Source: Salinisphaera sp. UBA1666 (lineage in GTDB: Bacteria > Pseudomonadota > Gammaproteobacteria > Nevskiales > Salinisphaeraceae). From it: 33,223 nt of DNA. Below the pieces are notes generated by a model. That model was not told where the DNA came from. It searched no databases and saw only the letters and a list, made by a program, of their open reading frames with translations. The DNA lies in contig DCKU01000126.1 in assembly GCA_002320455.1 (NCBI GenBank), forward strand, positions 1 through 33,223. The letters are read 5' to 3'. A program made the translations under genes and the position numbers. This document shows positions 1 to 9,600 of the stretch, one piece after another (position 1 is the first letter of the stretch; each line of letters starts with the position of its first letter).

Positions 1-63
1 CACGCCCGGCGCGGGCAATGCGACGTCATATCTCATGACGACACGCCCTAGGAACGAGAATGA

Positions 64-79
64 AAAGACGGTCGTCTTT
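64..79 (-). terminator. possible terminator after the hopanoid operon
   Basis: Read on the minus strand, AAAGAC pairs with GTCTTT around a GACC loop. The stem lies 18 bases past the stop of the catalase-like gene and is followed by a short T run. The stem is short and AT-rich, so this is a weak candidate. A second hairpin, CGTCAT/ATGACG with a 5-base loop, lies at 24-40. Bases 1-97 hold no convincing gene. Confidence 0.35.
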
Positions 80-97
80 GATCGCGACAACACGGGG

Positions 98-1150
98 CTA
101 ATCGGGCACGTCGGCGATCGAGGCCGGCTCGAACTCGGCGCGCTGGTTCAGATGATGACGCATGGCCGAGGACGCCCGATAAGCCTTGGCGCGCACGCGG
201 TTGATCGAGCCCAGCGGCCGCAAGTCCGCCCGGCCCAACCAGCCGTCAAACCCCAAGACGTCATCGCAAAACACACGACGCGCCGGCGTGTAAGGGTTTT
301 GCGGCGGCAGGGTCAGCGTGGCCACTTTACGATAGGCACTTTCGCCCACGGGCCAGTCCACCGAGGCATCCTCGATAGGCATGCGTGTGGTATCGGTCTG
401 TAACTGGATACAGAAATCGAAGCCGGCCTCGTTGTCGGCCATGAAGTCTGTCAGCCACTCGGTCAGCACACCCGGCGAATCGTCGTCGGTCACCGGCCGT
501 GCAGCCAGTGCGCGCTGGGCTTCGCGGTTGGGCATCAGCGCGTATTTGCAGACATAGTCGCCAAAACGGAACGCCGACTGGCTGTAGTAGCTGTTGGCCA
601 GTAGGTCGATGTTTGGAAGACGCTCGAACAGCGTCTGCAGATCGGCGTCGTCTCGCTCGCCGATCTTGGCGGCCAAGAGATCGGGGTCGTGCCCGTACTC
701 GGCTTTCAGATAGTGAATCTCACGATACGTCGGCACGTCGGTGAGCGGCAGGATCGGGCAGTTGTTGAAGGTGAAATCCTGCGTGCGCCGCCCGTCGCCG
801 GCCATCTTGTCGCCGTCGATATCAAACACTTTGAGGCCCAGCCCGCGGGCGGCCGGCACTCGGTCATCGAGCATGGCGCCCGGCTCGGTGGCAAAACGCA
901 GCACCGCATCGTGGTGGCCCGGCGTGGCGAACAGGCTCTGGGCCAGTTCCTCAGGCAAATCCGGCTCGATGGTGAACGTGCCTTTCAAAAACCCCTGCCC
1001 CTTGGCATGGGTATCGCGCGTGGCGTGGCGCCGTTCGTCGAAGGTGCGCTTCTGTGTGATGCGCAGGTAGCGCACGATGTCGTCGATCTGGGCGTCTTCG
1101 TTGTCCGGGACGGTTTCCAGGTCGTCGCGATAACGAACATAGTCGGTCAT
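98..1150 (-). CDS. catalase-like haem protein (catalase family, y4iL/SrpA-like)
   Basis: The 350-residue product looks like a short catalase-fold protein of the group lacking the C-terminal flavodoxin-like domain. Visible landmarks are the distal His in THAKG (about residue 48), RVPAARGLGLKVFD (97-110), an FNN motif (128-130) and a C-terminal RxxxY (R320, Y324) in the place of the proximal haem-ligand Tyr. Family members are haem proteins with catalase or peroxide/organic peroxide activity, but many are uncharacterised, so the substrate is unknown. I chose the ATG at 1150 because a CAGGAG ribosome site lies just upstream; the frame stays open further without family resemblance. There is no signal peptide, so it is probably cytoplasmic. 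It is the last gene of the hopanoid operon, 14 bases after the DUF2147 gene, which suggests co-expression and perhaps a role in lipid or oxidative stress. The family call is firm; the role is inference. Confidence 0.85.
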   Translation of the reverse strand: MTDYVRYRDDLETVPDNEDAQIDDIVRYLRITQKRTFDERRHATRDTHAKGQGFLKGTFTIEPDLPEELAQSLFATPGHHDAVLRFATEPGAMLDDRVPAARGLGLKVFDIDGDKMAGDGRRTQDFTFNNCPILPLTDVPTYREIHYLKAEYGHDPDLLAAKIGERDDADLQTLFERLPNIDLLANSYYSQSAFRFGDYVCKYALMPNREAQRALAARPVTDDDSPGVLTEWLTDFMADNEAGFDFCIQLQTDTTRMPIEDASVDWPVGESAYRKVATLTLPPQNPYTPARRVFCDDVLGFDGWLGRADLRPLGSINRVRAKAYRASSAMRHHLNQRAEFEPASIADVPD

Positions 1151-1164
1151 GACACGTTCTCCTG

Positions 1165-1683
1165 TCAGGGGCCGGGCGGGACCGGCGCTTGGCGCGCGGG
1201 GTCGGCGACGCGGGTCCACGTCGTGGTCTTTCCCAGCAGCGGCACGCCGATATAGCCGTGGACCTTTAGGTGATCGGCGTCGGCCAGCCAGAGGTTGCAG
1301 TCGTACCACTTGCCCCGCTCGCTGTCGTAGATCCGGCCGTTGATCCAGCGTGCTTCTGCGTTGTCGGGATCGTTGCTGGATACATGATAATCCAGATTCT
1401 TTAACAACGTCAGGCCAATCAAGGCTCGATTGCGTTTGGCCGGGTCCGGATTGTCGCGATCGACGACGATCTGGCCGCCCATGCCGCGTGGATCATCGGC
1501 GGGATAATGATCCTCGGCCAGCCATACGATGGTGCCGGGAAAGTCATGGCCTTCTACACGGATCTGGATCACGGCTTCGTCGCCTTCGGTCTGCCAGAAC
1601 CCGGCGATCGCCTCCGGCGGACGTGCCTCGGCCAAGGCCAAGACAGGCCATAAAAGCACAAGCGCCGCGATCAGACGCATCAC
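1165..1683 (-). CDS. secreted DUF2147 domain protein
   Basis: The product has 172 residues. It begins with a Sec signal peptide (residues 1-18, hydrophobic LIAALVLLWPVLALA, predicted cleavage after ALA), so it should be periplasmic or membrane-associated. The mature part has the DUF2147 pattern: GFWQTEGD near the start, GRIYDSERGKWYDCNLWL in the middle and VHGYIGVPLLGKTTTWTRV near the end. DUF2147 is a small beta-rich domain of unknown function. The start overlaps the stop of hpnA by four bases (ATGA), which implies translational coupling and places the protein in the hopanoid operon. Its presence beside hpnA, hpnN and a phosphatidyltransferase makes an envelope-lipid role plausible, but nothing in the sequence shows one. 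Confidence 0.85.
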   Translation of the reverse strand: MMRLIAALVLLWPVLALAEARPPEAIAGFWQTEGDEAVIQIRVEGHDFPGTIVWLAEDHYPADDPRGMGGQIVVDRDNPDPAKRNRALIGLTLLKNLDYHVSSNDPDNAEARWINGRIYDSERGKWYDCNLWLADADHLKVHGYIGVPLLGKTTTWTRVADPARQAPVPPGP

Positions 1684-2687
1684 GAAACCGGCCGCCGGCC
1701 TCCCGGCAGATAGCGATGCGCGTAGTACCAGGCCACGGCATCGGCCAGCGCGTCGCGGGCCGGCCGGGCGCGATAGCCCAGCTCCTCGGCCGCCCGGGCG
1801 TGTGAGAAGAACATATGTTTCTTGGCCAACTTGACGCCGTCGACGGTGACCCGTGGCGGCTTGCCGGTGACCCGCGCCACACGCTCGGCCACGTGCGCGA
1901 TCGGCAGCACCACGTTATGCGGCAGACGGATTTTGGGCGCCGGGCGCTCCACGATCTCGGCCACCATGGCCAGTATTTCGGCCAGCGTCATGTCCGCTCC
2001 GCCGAGCACATAACGGCGCCCGGCCTGACCCTTGGCATAGGCCAGCAAATGGCCGCGGGCGACGTCGTCGACGTGGGCGACGTTCAAACCCGTATCCACG
2101 AACGCCGGCATACGCCCGGCCGCGGCTTCCAGCACCATCTGCCCGGTGGGCGTGGGCTTGTGATCGCGAGGACCGATCGGCGCCGACGGGTTGACGATGA
2201 CGATATCCAGGTCGCGCTCGGCGTATTCCCGAGCGACCTCTTCGGCCAGAAACTTCGAGCGCTTGTAGTGCCCGATCATGTCGGACAGGGCCACGGGCGT
2301 CGCTTCGTCACCCGGGCCGCCATTCTTGGGCAGGCCCAGCGTGGCCACGCTCGAGGTATAAACCACGCGTGTGACGCCGGCGGCCAACGCAGCCTCACAG
2401 ATACGGCGCGTGCCTTCCACGTTGTTCTCGTAGAGCTCGTCGCTGTTTGGCGCCCAGAGCCGATAATCGGCGGCCACGTGAAAGACGGCCTCGCAGTCGC
2501 TCATGGCCTCGGTAAGGGCCGCCGTGCTCGACAGGTCCACGGCTACGGGCTCCACGTCGAGGCCTTCGAGAGCCCGCATGTCGCTGGCCGGCCGCCGTGT
2601 GATCCGCACCTGCCACCCATCGCGCAGGGCCGCACGCGCGACCGCGCTGCCAACGAACCCGGTCGCGCCGGTGATCAGACATCGCAT
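1680..2687 (-). CDS. hpnA: hopanoid-associated sugar epimerase HpnA
   Basis: This is a 335-residue extended short-chain dehydrogenase/reductase, the usual length for HpnA. The NAD(P)-binding GATGFVG lies at residues 7-13, the TSS of the active site at 111-113 and the catalytic YxxxK at Y141/K145 (YKRSK). HpnA belongs to the NAD-dependent epimerase/dehydratase family and is defined by its location in hopanoid clusters. It is thought to modify the sugar-like headgroup of extended hopanoids; its exact reaction is not something I can state. Its start is 2 bases past the stop of the CDP-alcohol phosphatidyltransferase gene, and its stop overlaps the DUF2147 start. The neighbours hpnN, hpnG and shc support the assignment over a generic dihydroflavonol-reductase-like enzyme. 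Confidence 0.9.
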   Translation of the reverse strand: MRCLITGATGFVGSAVARAALRDGWQVRITRRPASDMRALEGLDVEPVAVDLSSTAALTEAMSDCEAVFHVAADYRLWAPNSDELYENNVEGTRRICEAALAAGVTRVVYTSSVATLGLPKNGGPGDEATPVALSDMIGHYKRSKFLAEEVAREYAERDLDIVIVNPSAPIGPRDHKPTPTGQMVLEAAAGRMPAFVDTGLNVAHVDDVARGHLLAYAKGQAGRRYVLGGADMTLAEILAMVAEIVERPAPKIRLPHNVVLPIAHVAERVARVTGKPPRVTVDGVKLAKKHMFFSHARAAEELGYRARPARDALADAVAWYYAHRYLPGGRRPVS

Positions 2688-2689
2688 CC

Positions 2690-3325
2690 TTAACCCCCTT
2701 GGCTGCGACGCGCGCGCAGCACTCGGAAATACCAGCCAAGCCAGACGGCGAACGCCGGTGCGCCAACGAACGCCGCGATCAGAAACGGCTCACGCACATC
2801 GAGCAGCGTCACCAACGGGAACAGATACAGTACGTCCTCGATTTCGAACCAGCCGGCCGAGGGCAGCTTGGCGCCGGCCTTGCCCAGTTCATCCTCCATG
2901 ACCATATGCCGCCAGAAGATGAACGCAATGGCGCCGCCGGCCACCAGCCCCATGACCGGCGCTGCCGTTCCTAAAGCGGTATCTTCCAGCCCCCAGCCCA
3001 GGGCGACGAACAGCAGCGTGTGGATAATCGCATCACAGGCCAGATCGTAGGCATGGCCCAGCCGGCTGGCGGCCCCCGTGATCCGGGCCAGCTCGCCGTC
3101 GGTGTGATCGACGAAGTTCGACAACGCGAATACGAACGCGCCGATGTTGGCCACCGCCAGGCTTTCGTAGGACACACACCAAGCGGCCAGCAGGCCCAGC
3201 GCCAGACGCAGCGTGGTCAGATGGTTTGGCCGAGCCGCGGTATCCTCCAGCGGACGCACCAGCGCTCGGGCCAGGCGCGCATCCAACGGGCGCGACACCG
3301 TGTCTTGGTCTACGTGATCGGTCAT
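2690..3325 (-). CDS. CDP-alcohol phosphatidyltransferase family membrane enzyme
   Basis: The 211-residue product is an integral membrane protein with the complete CDP-alcohol phosphotransferase signature D-x2-DG-x2-AR-x8-G-x3-D-x3-D (D73, D76-G77, A80-R81, G90, D94, D98). All four metal-binding Asp are present, so it should be active. The entry segment PNHLTTLRLALGL (33-45) is also typical. The family transfers a phospho-alcohol from a CDP-linked donor to an alcohol acceptor, releasing CMP. The donor and acceptor cannot be read from the sequence. It shares an ATGA overlap with hpnN upstream and sits 2 bases before hpnA, so it is part of the hopanoid operon rather than a chance neighbour. A role in making a polar lipid headgroup linked to hopanoids is possible; ordinary phospholipid synthesis is the alternative. 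Confidence 0.88.
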   Translation of the reverse strand: MTDHVDQDTVSRPLDARLARALVRPLEDTAARPNHLTTLRLALGLLAAWCVSYESLAVANIGAFVFALSNFVDHTDGELARITGAASRLGHAYDLACDAIIHTLLFVALGWGLEDTALGTAAPVMGLVAGGAIAFIFWRHMVMEDELGKAGAKLPSAGWFEIEDVLYLFPLVTLLDVREPFLIAAFVGAPAFAVWLGWYFRVLRARRSQGG

Positions 3326-5967
3326 TCGACATCTTCCGATTGATGCTCGACCGGGAACAGCGCCGGCACGAGAATCAGCGTGGTCGCCAGAATAGCCAGC
3401 ATACCGATCGTCAGCAGCAGGCCCATGCTCGCGGTGCCTGCATGGTGAGAAAACGCCAGCGAGCCAAAGCCGGCCATGGTCGTGGCCGAGGACAACAACA
3501 CCGCGCGCGCCGTACTGGTGGCAAGAAAAGCGCGGCTACGCGAATGGCCGCGCAGGCGATGCACGACGTGAATACCGCTATCCACGCCCACGCCCAACAG
3601 CAGCGGCAACGCGATGACGTTGGCGAAGTTGAACGGCAGGCCGAACCACACGGTGGCCGCAGCCAGAATCAACCCAGACAGCGCCAGCGGTGCCAGTACA
3701 CGAAGCGTGTCCACCAGACTCCGCAACAGCACCAGCAGGAACAGTGTGATGAAAACACCGGCATAGATGAATGCCATGACGAAAGCATGCGACACCGTGG
3801 CGCCCGCGGACAGCTCGAGCACGGGGGCGCCGGTGATATCCGGCGCCACGGCCTGCACCGAGTTCACGAACTGGGCCATGGCATCACCTTGAGACAGATC
3901 GCCTTTTGGCGTGACCTCGACGCGATAGACGCCGTCGGAGGAAACCCAGCGCTGGCGCAGATCCGCCGGCAGGTTGGCAAGCGTGACCCGTGAGGCCGAC
4001 AGCGAGGCCGACAGCTGATCGATCTGACGCGGGAGCCCCGACAGGATACGCTCGCGCAGGTCGGTCAACCGGGCGCTCTGCTGCTCGGCGGTCAAGCCGG
4101 ACTGTTGTTGCTGCCAGCGTGCCAGCGCGTTGGCCAGACGTTTTGCTGCCGGCGAAGGATCGCTTTGCCGGGCGCGATAATCGGCGAGCGACTGCGCGAA
4201 CGAATCCAGCGCGCCACGCTGATCCGCGGGCGCGGCCGGCTGACTCATATCCGGCGACATCAATGCCAGCGTCAGTGCCAGGTCGCCGATGATGGCCAGC
4301 TTGTCGTCCTGGTCGGTCGGGATATAGTCAGCCACCGTGATCGCGGACGACACATGCGGCTGGCCCGCGATGCGCTCGGCCAGCTTATTGGCCGCGTCCA
4401 GCGAATCGCGGGTGGCCACCAAGGTCAGCGGCGAGCGATCGCTGGTGGCCAACAGATCGCGATAGGTCTTGACCGATTCGGCGTTGGGGTTTTTCAGATC
4501 CAGCGCGCTGGGATTGAACGACACGAACGGCAGCGCGGCGGCCGAGGCCACGGTGGCCACGAGCGCCACCGCCCAAATTATCCGCTGGGCACGACGGCCG
4601 ATATACGGTGCCTTCGAGGCGCGATCGGCACGCGTCGGCGTCCAGGGCCGGACCAGCGATACCGCAGCCGGCAGGAAGGTCAGGCTCACCACCAGGCTGA
4701 TAAACATGCCGGCCCCGGAAATCAGGCCGAGCTCGGCCACTCCGGAGTAGGACGTGGGCAGGAACGCAAAAAAGCCGGCCGCCGTGGTCACCGCGCACAG
4801 CACCAGCGAGATACCCACGTCGCCGATGGCCGCCGACAGCGCCCGACGCACCGCCCCGGCCCGATCCTCGAGGGCGGCGCCGGCCTGCTGGATCAACTCA
4901 CCCAGGGCCTCGCGATAGCGCAGGCACACATGAATCGCATAGTCGATGCCCAGGCCGATATACAGCACGGCGAAAGCGATCGAAATTAGGTTGAGGCGGC
5001 CGACAGCGAGGGCAGCGAACGCGGCCGTCCCCAACAGACCCGCGATCAGGCTGACCAGTGAGACCCCCATCAGCCGCCAGGAGCGCAGGCCGACGTACAA
5101 CAGGATCGCCACGATCGTCAGCGCGAGTGCTGCGCCCCAGGCCGCGCCCTGGGTCACGCTTTCCAGCTCTTCGTCGGACAGGGCCACTTCGCCGGTCTGG
5201 CGCACCGTCGCGCCGTGGGCCTCGTTCAAATCCAGGCCCGCGGCCGCGGCTTCCACGGCCTGCATGGCCGGCTCGGCCGGTAGCAGCCGGCCATAGTCGA
5301 GCTTGGGCTTGGCGATGATGAAGCGACGGTCCGAGACGCCGGGTTGATCGCCGCCGATGAGCTGCTGCCAGGACAGCTGGCCGAAGACGTCGTTGTTGGC
5401 CGCCTTGAACACGCTGTACAGCTCGGAGAATACCGGCGTCAGATTCAGATCCACCGGCGCGTCGGGCGCCATGGCCTGATCCAGCAGATCGAAGAACGTG
5501 GGTAGCGTCGGATCGGCCGCCAGTCGGCCCAGAAACGGTTGCAGACGGTTGAGCCGATCGGCCAGATCGGCAAGTTCTGGCGTGTCTAAATACAGGAGGC
5601 CGTTTTGGGCGAAAAACGCCCCGCCGCCCGGCTCGTAAACCGAACCAAACAGATCCGGCTGATCGCGAAGCGCGGCCGCTAGGCGCTCGGTGGCCGCAGA
5701 GGCCACGCCGGCATTGGCGCCGTCGACGACGATGACCAGGTTGTCGGTATAGACCGGAAACGCGTCCTGGTAGGCGATATAGGTCTGGCGCCAGTCGACC
5801 TGCTTGCTGATCAAGTCGGCATCGTCGGTATCCATCGACAGATGGGTCGCGGCGTAGCCACCGGCCAGTAGCGTGAGCACGACCCCAAACAGCACCACCC
5901 AGACAGCGCGGCGCGTCATCAGATCGACCCAGGCGGCGAGTATCGCGGACACGCGCGGCGTATTCAT
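3322..5967 (-). CDS. hpnN: hopanoid transporter HpnN (RND/MMPL superfamily)
   Basis: The 881-residue protein has the length and layout of HpnN, the inner-membrane RND-type transporter needed to move hopanoids to the outer membrane. Two six-helix halves are visible: TM1 at about 21-42, a large periplasmic loop (about 45-270), TM2-6 between 274 and 440, TM7 at about 462-482, a second periplasmic loop (about 490-720), and TM8-12 between 727 and 871. The RND/MMPL helix-4 motifs are GLGIDYAIH (338-346) and GVGVDSGIH (792-800), each with the proton-relay type Asp. The start codon overlaps the stop of hpnG (ATGA) and the end overlaps the next gene in the same way. The family assignment is firm; substrate specificity follows from the family and the operon. 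Confidence 0.92.
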   Translation of the reverse strand: MNTPRVSAILAAWVDLMTRRAVWVVLFGVVLTLLAGGYAATHLSMDTDDADLISKQVDWRQTYIAYQDAFPVYTDNLVIVVDGANAGVASAATERLAAALRDQPDLFGSVYEPGGGAFFAQNGLLYLDTPELADLADRLNRLQPFLGRLAADPTLPTFFDLLDQAMAPDAPVDLNLTPVFSELYSVFKAANNDVFGQLSWQQLIGGDQPGVSDRRFIIAKPKLDYGRLLPAEPAMQAVEAAAAGLDLNEAHGATVRQTGEVALSDEELESVTQGAAWGAALALTIVAILLYVGLRSWRLMGVSLVSLIAGLLGTAAFAALAVGRLNLISIAFAVLYIGLGIDYAIHVCLRYREALGELIQQAGAALEDRAGAVRRALSAAIGDVGISLVLCAVTTAAGFFAFLPTSYSGVAELGLISGAGMFISLVVSLTFLPAAVSLVRPWTPTRADRASKAPYIGRRAQRIIWAVALVATVASAAALPFVSFNPSALDLKNPNAESVKTYRDLLATSDRSPLTLVATRDSLDAANKLAERIAGQPHVSSAITVADYIPTDQDDKLAIIGDLALTLALMSPDMSQPAAPADQRGALDSFAQSLADYRARQSDPSPAAKRLANALARWQQQQSGLTAEQQSARLTDLRERILSGLPRQIDQLSASLSASRVTLANLPADLRQRWVSSDGVYRVEVTPKGDLSQGDAMAQFVNSVQAVAPDITGAPVLELSAGATVSHAFVMAFIYAGVFITLFLLVLLRSLVDTLRVLAPLALSGLILAAATVWFGLPFNFANVIALPLLLGVGVDSGIHVVHRLRGHSRSRAFLATSTARAVLLSSATTMAGFGSLAFSHHAGTASMGLLLTIGMLAILATTLILVPALFPVEHQSEDVE

Positions 5968-6692
5968 GCGGCGCGCCGCGCGGCCATGGCGAGGGCCACG
6001 CGCTCCAGCGTGATGCGCGCGGCCCGGTACGCCACAGCCAGCTGTTTCATGCCGCGCAGCTGGCGATGCAGGGCCAGCGGTTTCCGTATCAGCCCACGGG
6101 CAAGGGCTGCCGGCTGAAGCCGGCCGGCTTCATCCATGGCCACTCGAGCTGCCGCCGGCAGACCGGTATTGGCATCATCAAGCACCACCCGTACCGCGAG
6201 AAACGGCAAGCCATGCTCGGCGGCCACGCGGGCGATGGCCGCGCTTTCCATATCCAGGGCGTCGGCGCCGGTTTGGGCATGCAGCGCGCGCTTGGCGGCC
6301 ACGTCGGCCACCACCTCGGGGCTTTCAACGAGCGTAGCCGACGCCGCGGCCGTAGTCGGGCCCAGGCCGGCAACGACCGCCGCTCGCCATTCCCGGTCGA
6401 TCGGATACGGCGTGCCGTCGTGGCCGATCAGCTGATCGGCCAGCAGAAGATCCCCCGCGGCCCACCGCGGCGCCAGGGCAGCCGCCACGCCCCAGCTAAC
6501 CAGCGCGCTCGCCCCCTCGACAACCGCGGCACGGGCTGCGGCCTCGGCGCGGGCCGCGCCCATGCCACCCAGGCGCACCTGGCTGCCATCAGCACGACGG
6601 GCCACGCCCAGCGCCGGCAGACGCGCCAGCGCACGCGCTTCGCCGGGAAGAGCCGCGATATAGGCGATCTGATTCGGGGCCGGCAGGCTCAT
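5964..6692 (-). CDS. hpnG: HpnG, hopanoid-associated phosphorylase/nucleosidase
   Basis: The 242-residue product belongs to the nucleoside phosphorylase/hydrolase superfamily. GMGAARAEAAARAAV (43-57) is the glycine-rich phosphate or ribose site, and DALDMESAAIARVA (144-157) carries the conserved MES that binds ribose. VRVVLDDANTGLP (167-179) follows the usual pattern of the family. In hopanoid clusters HpnG removes adenine from adenosylhopane to give ribosylhopane, the step after the HpnH reaction. No hpnH is present in this window, so either it lies elsewhere or HpnG acts alone here. The start is immediately after the stop of the squalene synthase-cyclase fusion and the end overlaps hpnN, so it is the second gene of the operon. 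Confidence 0.9.
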   Translation of the reverse strand: MSLPAPNQIAYIAALPGEARALARLPALGVARRADGSQVRLGGMGAARAEAAARAAVVEGASALVSWGVAAALAPRWAAGDLLLADQLIGHDGTPYPIDREWRAAVVAGLGPTTAAASATLVESPEVVADVAAKRALHAQTGADALDMESAAIARVAAEHGLPFLAVRVVLDDANTGLPAAARVAMDEAGRLQPAALARGLIRKPLALHRQLRGMKQLAVAYRAARITLERVALAMAARRAA

Positions 6693-9600
6693 TTAATACT
6701 CAAGCGGCTCGCTGACCGGCGAGGCCACGCCCGCCTGACTATTGCGATAACGCGCCAGCGCCCACATGGGGAAATAGTACGTATAGCCGTGATACTTGAG
6801 ATAAAACACTCGCGGAAAGCCCGGTGCCGTATGTTCCGGATCATGCCAGGCGCCGTCGGCACCCTGGGCGGCAATCAGCCAGGCCGCGCCGCGGGCCAAT
6901 GCCGGAGTTCCCCGCTCGCCGGCGGCCATCAGCGCCAGCATGGCCCAGGCGGTCTGGAAGCTGGTGGAGATATCGGCCCGGCCGCGCGGCGGGTTCCAAT
7001 AGGTCCCGTTGTCCTCGCCCCAGCTGCCGTCGGCGCGCTGCATCCCTTTGATATAGGCCACAGCGCGTTGCAGCCAGTCCTGGCGCATGTCCTCGCCCAG
7101 CGCTTCGGCGGCCATCAGCACCGACCAGGTGCCATAGATATAGTTGGTACCCCAGCGGCCGAACCAGGAGCCGTCGGCCTCCTGCTCGCGCTTGAGATAG
7201 GCCAGTGCGCGCTGGATGAAGGGCTTATCCTCGGGCCGGCGTAGCCGCCCGGCCAGCGTGAGCACACGCGCGGTGACGTCGGCCGTGGGCGGATCGAGCA
7301 GCGCGCCGTGGTCGGCAAACGGAATCGCGTTGAGATACTCGTGGTTGTTGTCCGAGTCGAAGGCGGCAATGCCGCCGTTTTTGGACTGCATGCCGATCAG
7401 CCAGTCGATCGCCCGGGTGATCGCCCGGCCGTAGGTGGCATGGTCGCCGGTGTTGTACATCGCCCAGGCGACCACCGCCGTGTCGTCCAGGTCGGGATAG
7501 TGATCGTTGGCGTACTGGAACGGCCAGCCGCCGCCGGCCAGCCCCGGATGATGATCGCGCCAGTCGCCCGGCCCGTCGCAGACCTGGCGGGCGGCCAGCC
7601 AATCCAGGCCGGCCCGCACGGCCGGCGTGTCGCCCGTGGCCGCGGCTTCTTGCAGGGCCAGGCCGCCCAGACAGGTATCCCACACCGGTGACATGCACGG
7701 CTGGACGTTGGCGGCGTCGCCGTGATCGAAGACCAGGTCATCGATGGCGCGACGGGTGTCAGCGCGATAGGGATGATCGGCCGGATAGCCCAGCTCGCCG
7801 AGGGCTTCGTAGACGTTGACCATGGCCGGGAAGATCGCCCCGATGCCGTCGGTGCCGTTCAGCCGCTCGATGATCCAGGCCTCGGCTTTCTTGATGGCCT
7901 TCTTGCGGATGAACTGCGGGATCAGCGGTTCGAAGCGTCGCCCCACGCTGTCCAGCCCCTTGAAAAAGTGCTGTAGAGGCGAGTCGACCGGCACGAAATC
8001 GCGCTGCTGCTCGGGCGGCACGGTGAATAGCTCGCGCACGTTGACGCCGGCCGGGTTTTTGGCCATGACCCGCAGGCTGGTCAGGATGAACAGGGGCACC
8101 ATGACCGTACGCGACCAGTAGCTCACCTTGGACAGGTGAAACGGCGAGGCTTCCGGCATGAGCATGACCTCCACCGGAATGAACGGCACGGCGCGCCAGG
8201 GCACCTGGCCAAACTGGGCCAGAGCAATCAGCGTGAACACATTGACGTTGCCGGCCCCGCCACGGGCACGAATTGCTTCGCGGGCGTGCACCATGTGGGC
8301 GGCGTCGACATCGTCGCCGGCCAGCTTGAGCGCGTAATAACACTTCACCGAGCAGGATTGATCCAGATCCCCGCCGTAGTAGAGCGGCCAGCCGCCGTGG
8401 GCGGCCTGCTTGGTGCGGATGAACCGCGCGATACGCGCCTGCAGCGCCTGATCGATGTCGCCGACGAAGTGCATCATCAAGATATATTCGGCCGGGATCG
8501 TGCAGTCGGCCTCGCACTCGTAGCACCAGTGCCCGTCGGGCTTCTGGTCGGCGTTCAGGCGGCCCACGGCGGCCTCGATAGCCGCTTCAAGGCCCGCCGG
8601 CGCGCCCGCCTTGGCATCGACCGGGCTCGGCAGGCTGGCCAGGTCGTCGCCTGATTGATCAGCGATAGGCGCGCCCGGCACGTCGGCAATCTTGGGCGTC
8701 AAGGCCGGCAGGTCAGCCGCGGTCATATGAAACAGATGCCGCAGTCGGTCGTCGTCGGCCACCGCCAGATTGGTAGTCAACACCGTGGCCTGCACGCTGC
8801 GCCGCGAGACTTTGACCTCGCGCGAGTCGGTAAAGCCCGGGTTGTTCTGAATCTTGCGCAGCGTGAGCAGCGCCAGACCAATCGCCCACAGACAGAAACG
8901 CCGCATCCCTTTCTGGTGGCCGGGGATGGTCAGCGTATATTCCAGAGCATTTCGCAGATGACCGTGGGCCAGGCCGATCAGCTCGGACAGGCCGGCGGCA
9001 AACGCCGGATCCCGACTGCCCTCGGGGCCAAGTGCTGACAGGTTAAAGCCGTGGCGGGCAAACACATCCCGGGGCAGCCAGCACACACCGCGGGCCCGAT
9101 CGGTCCAGATATCCTTGAGGATATTGGTCATCTGCAGGCCCTGGCCGAACGACACAGCCAGGCGATTGAGCTCGGCATTGTGCTCGCCCATGGCCGGCTC
9201 ATAGTCGGTAAACAGCGTGGTCAGCATCTCGCCGACCACGCCGGCCACGAAATAACAATAACGATCCAGATGCACCAGCGTAGGCAGGCCGTCCACGGTG
9301 GCCGCCCCTTCATATTCGGGCATGCCGTCGCACATAATGCGCACACAGCGGGCCACGGCCGCCTGCCGAGTCGCACCCAGGCCGTGGGTGACCGTCATCA
9401 CCTCGTCGGTGTTCTCAACCAGACGGCGCTCGTCGGCCAGCGTTTCCGAGCACAGCAGCGGCGCCAAACGCGCGCCGAATTCCCCGGCGCCCTGGCCGGT
9501 CTCGACCACAGTGATGAACTCGGCGTGCCAGGCGGCCTTGTCGGCGCGCGCCATGTCGGCGTCGTCCTCGATGGTGTCGGCGATCCGGCACAGCAGATAG

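Noticed and set aside
6066..7244. 392-codon plus-strand frame across hpnG and the fusion gene
   Set aside because: It crosses two well-supported genes and shows no motif; it is an antisense shadow.
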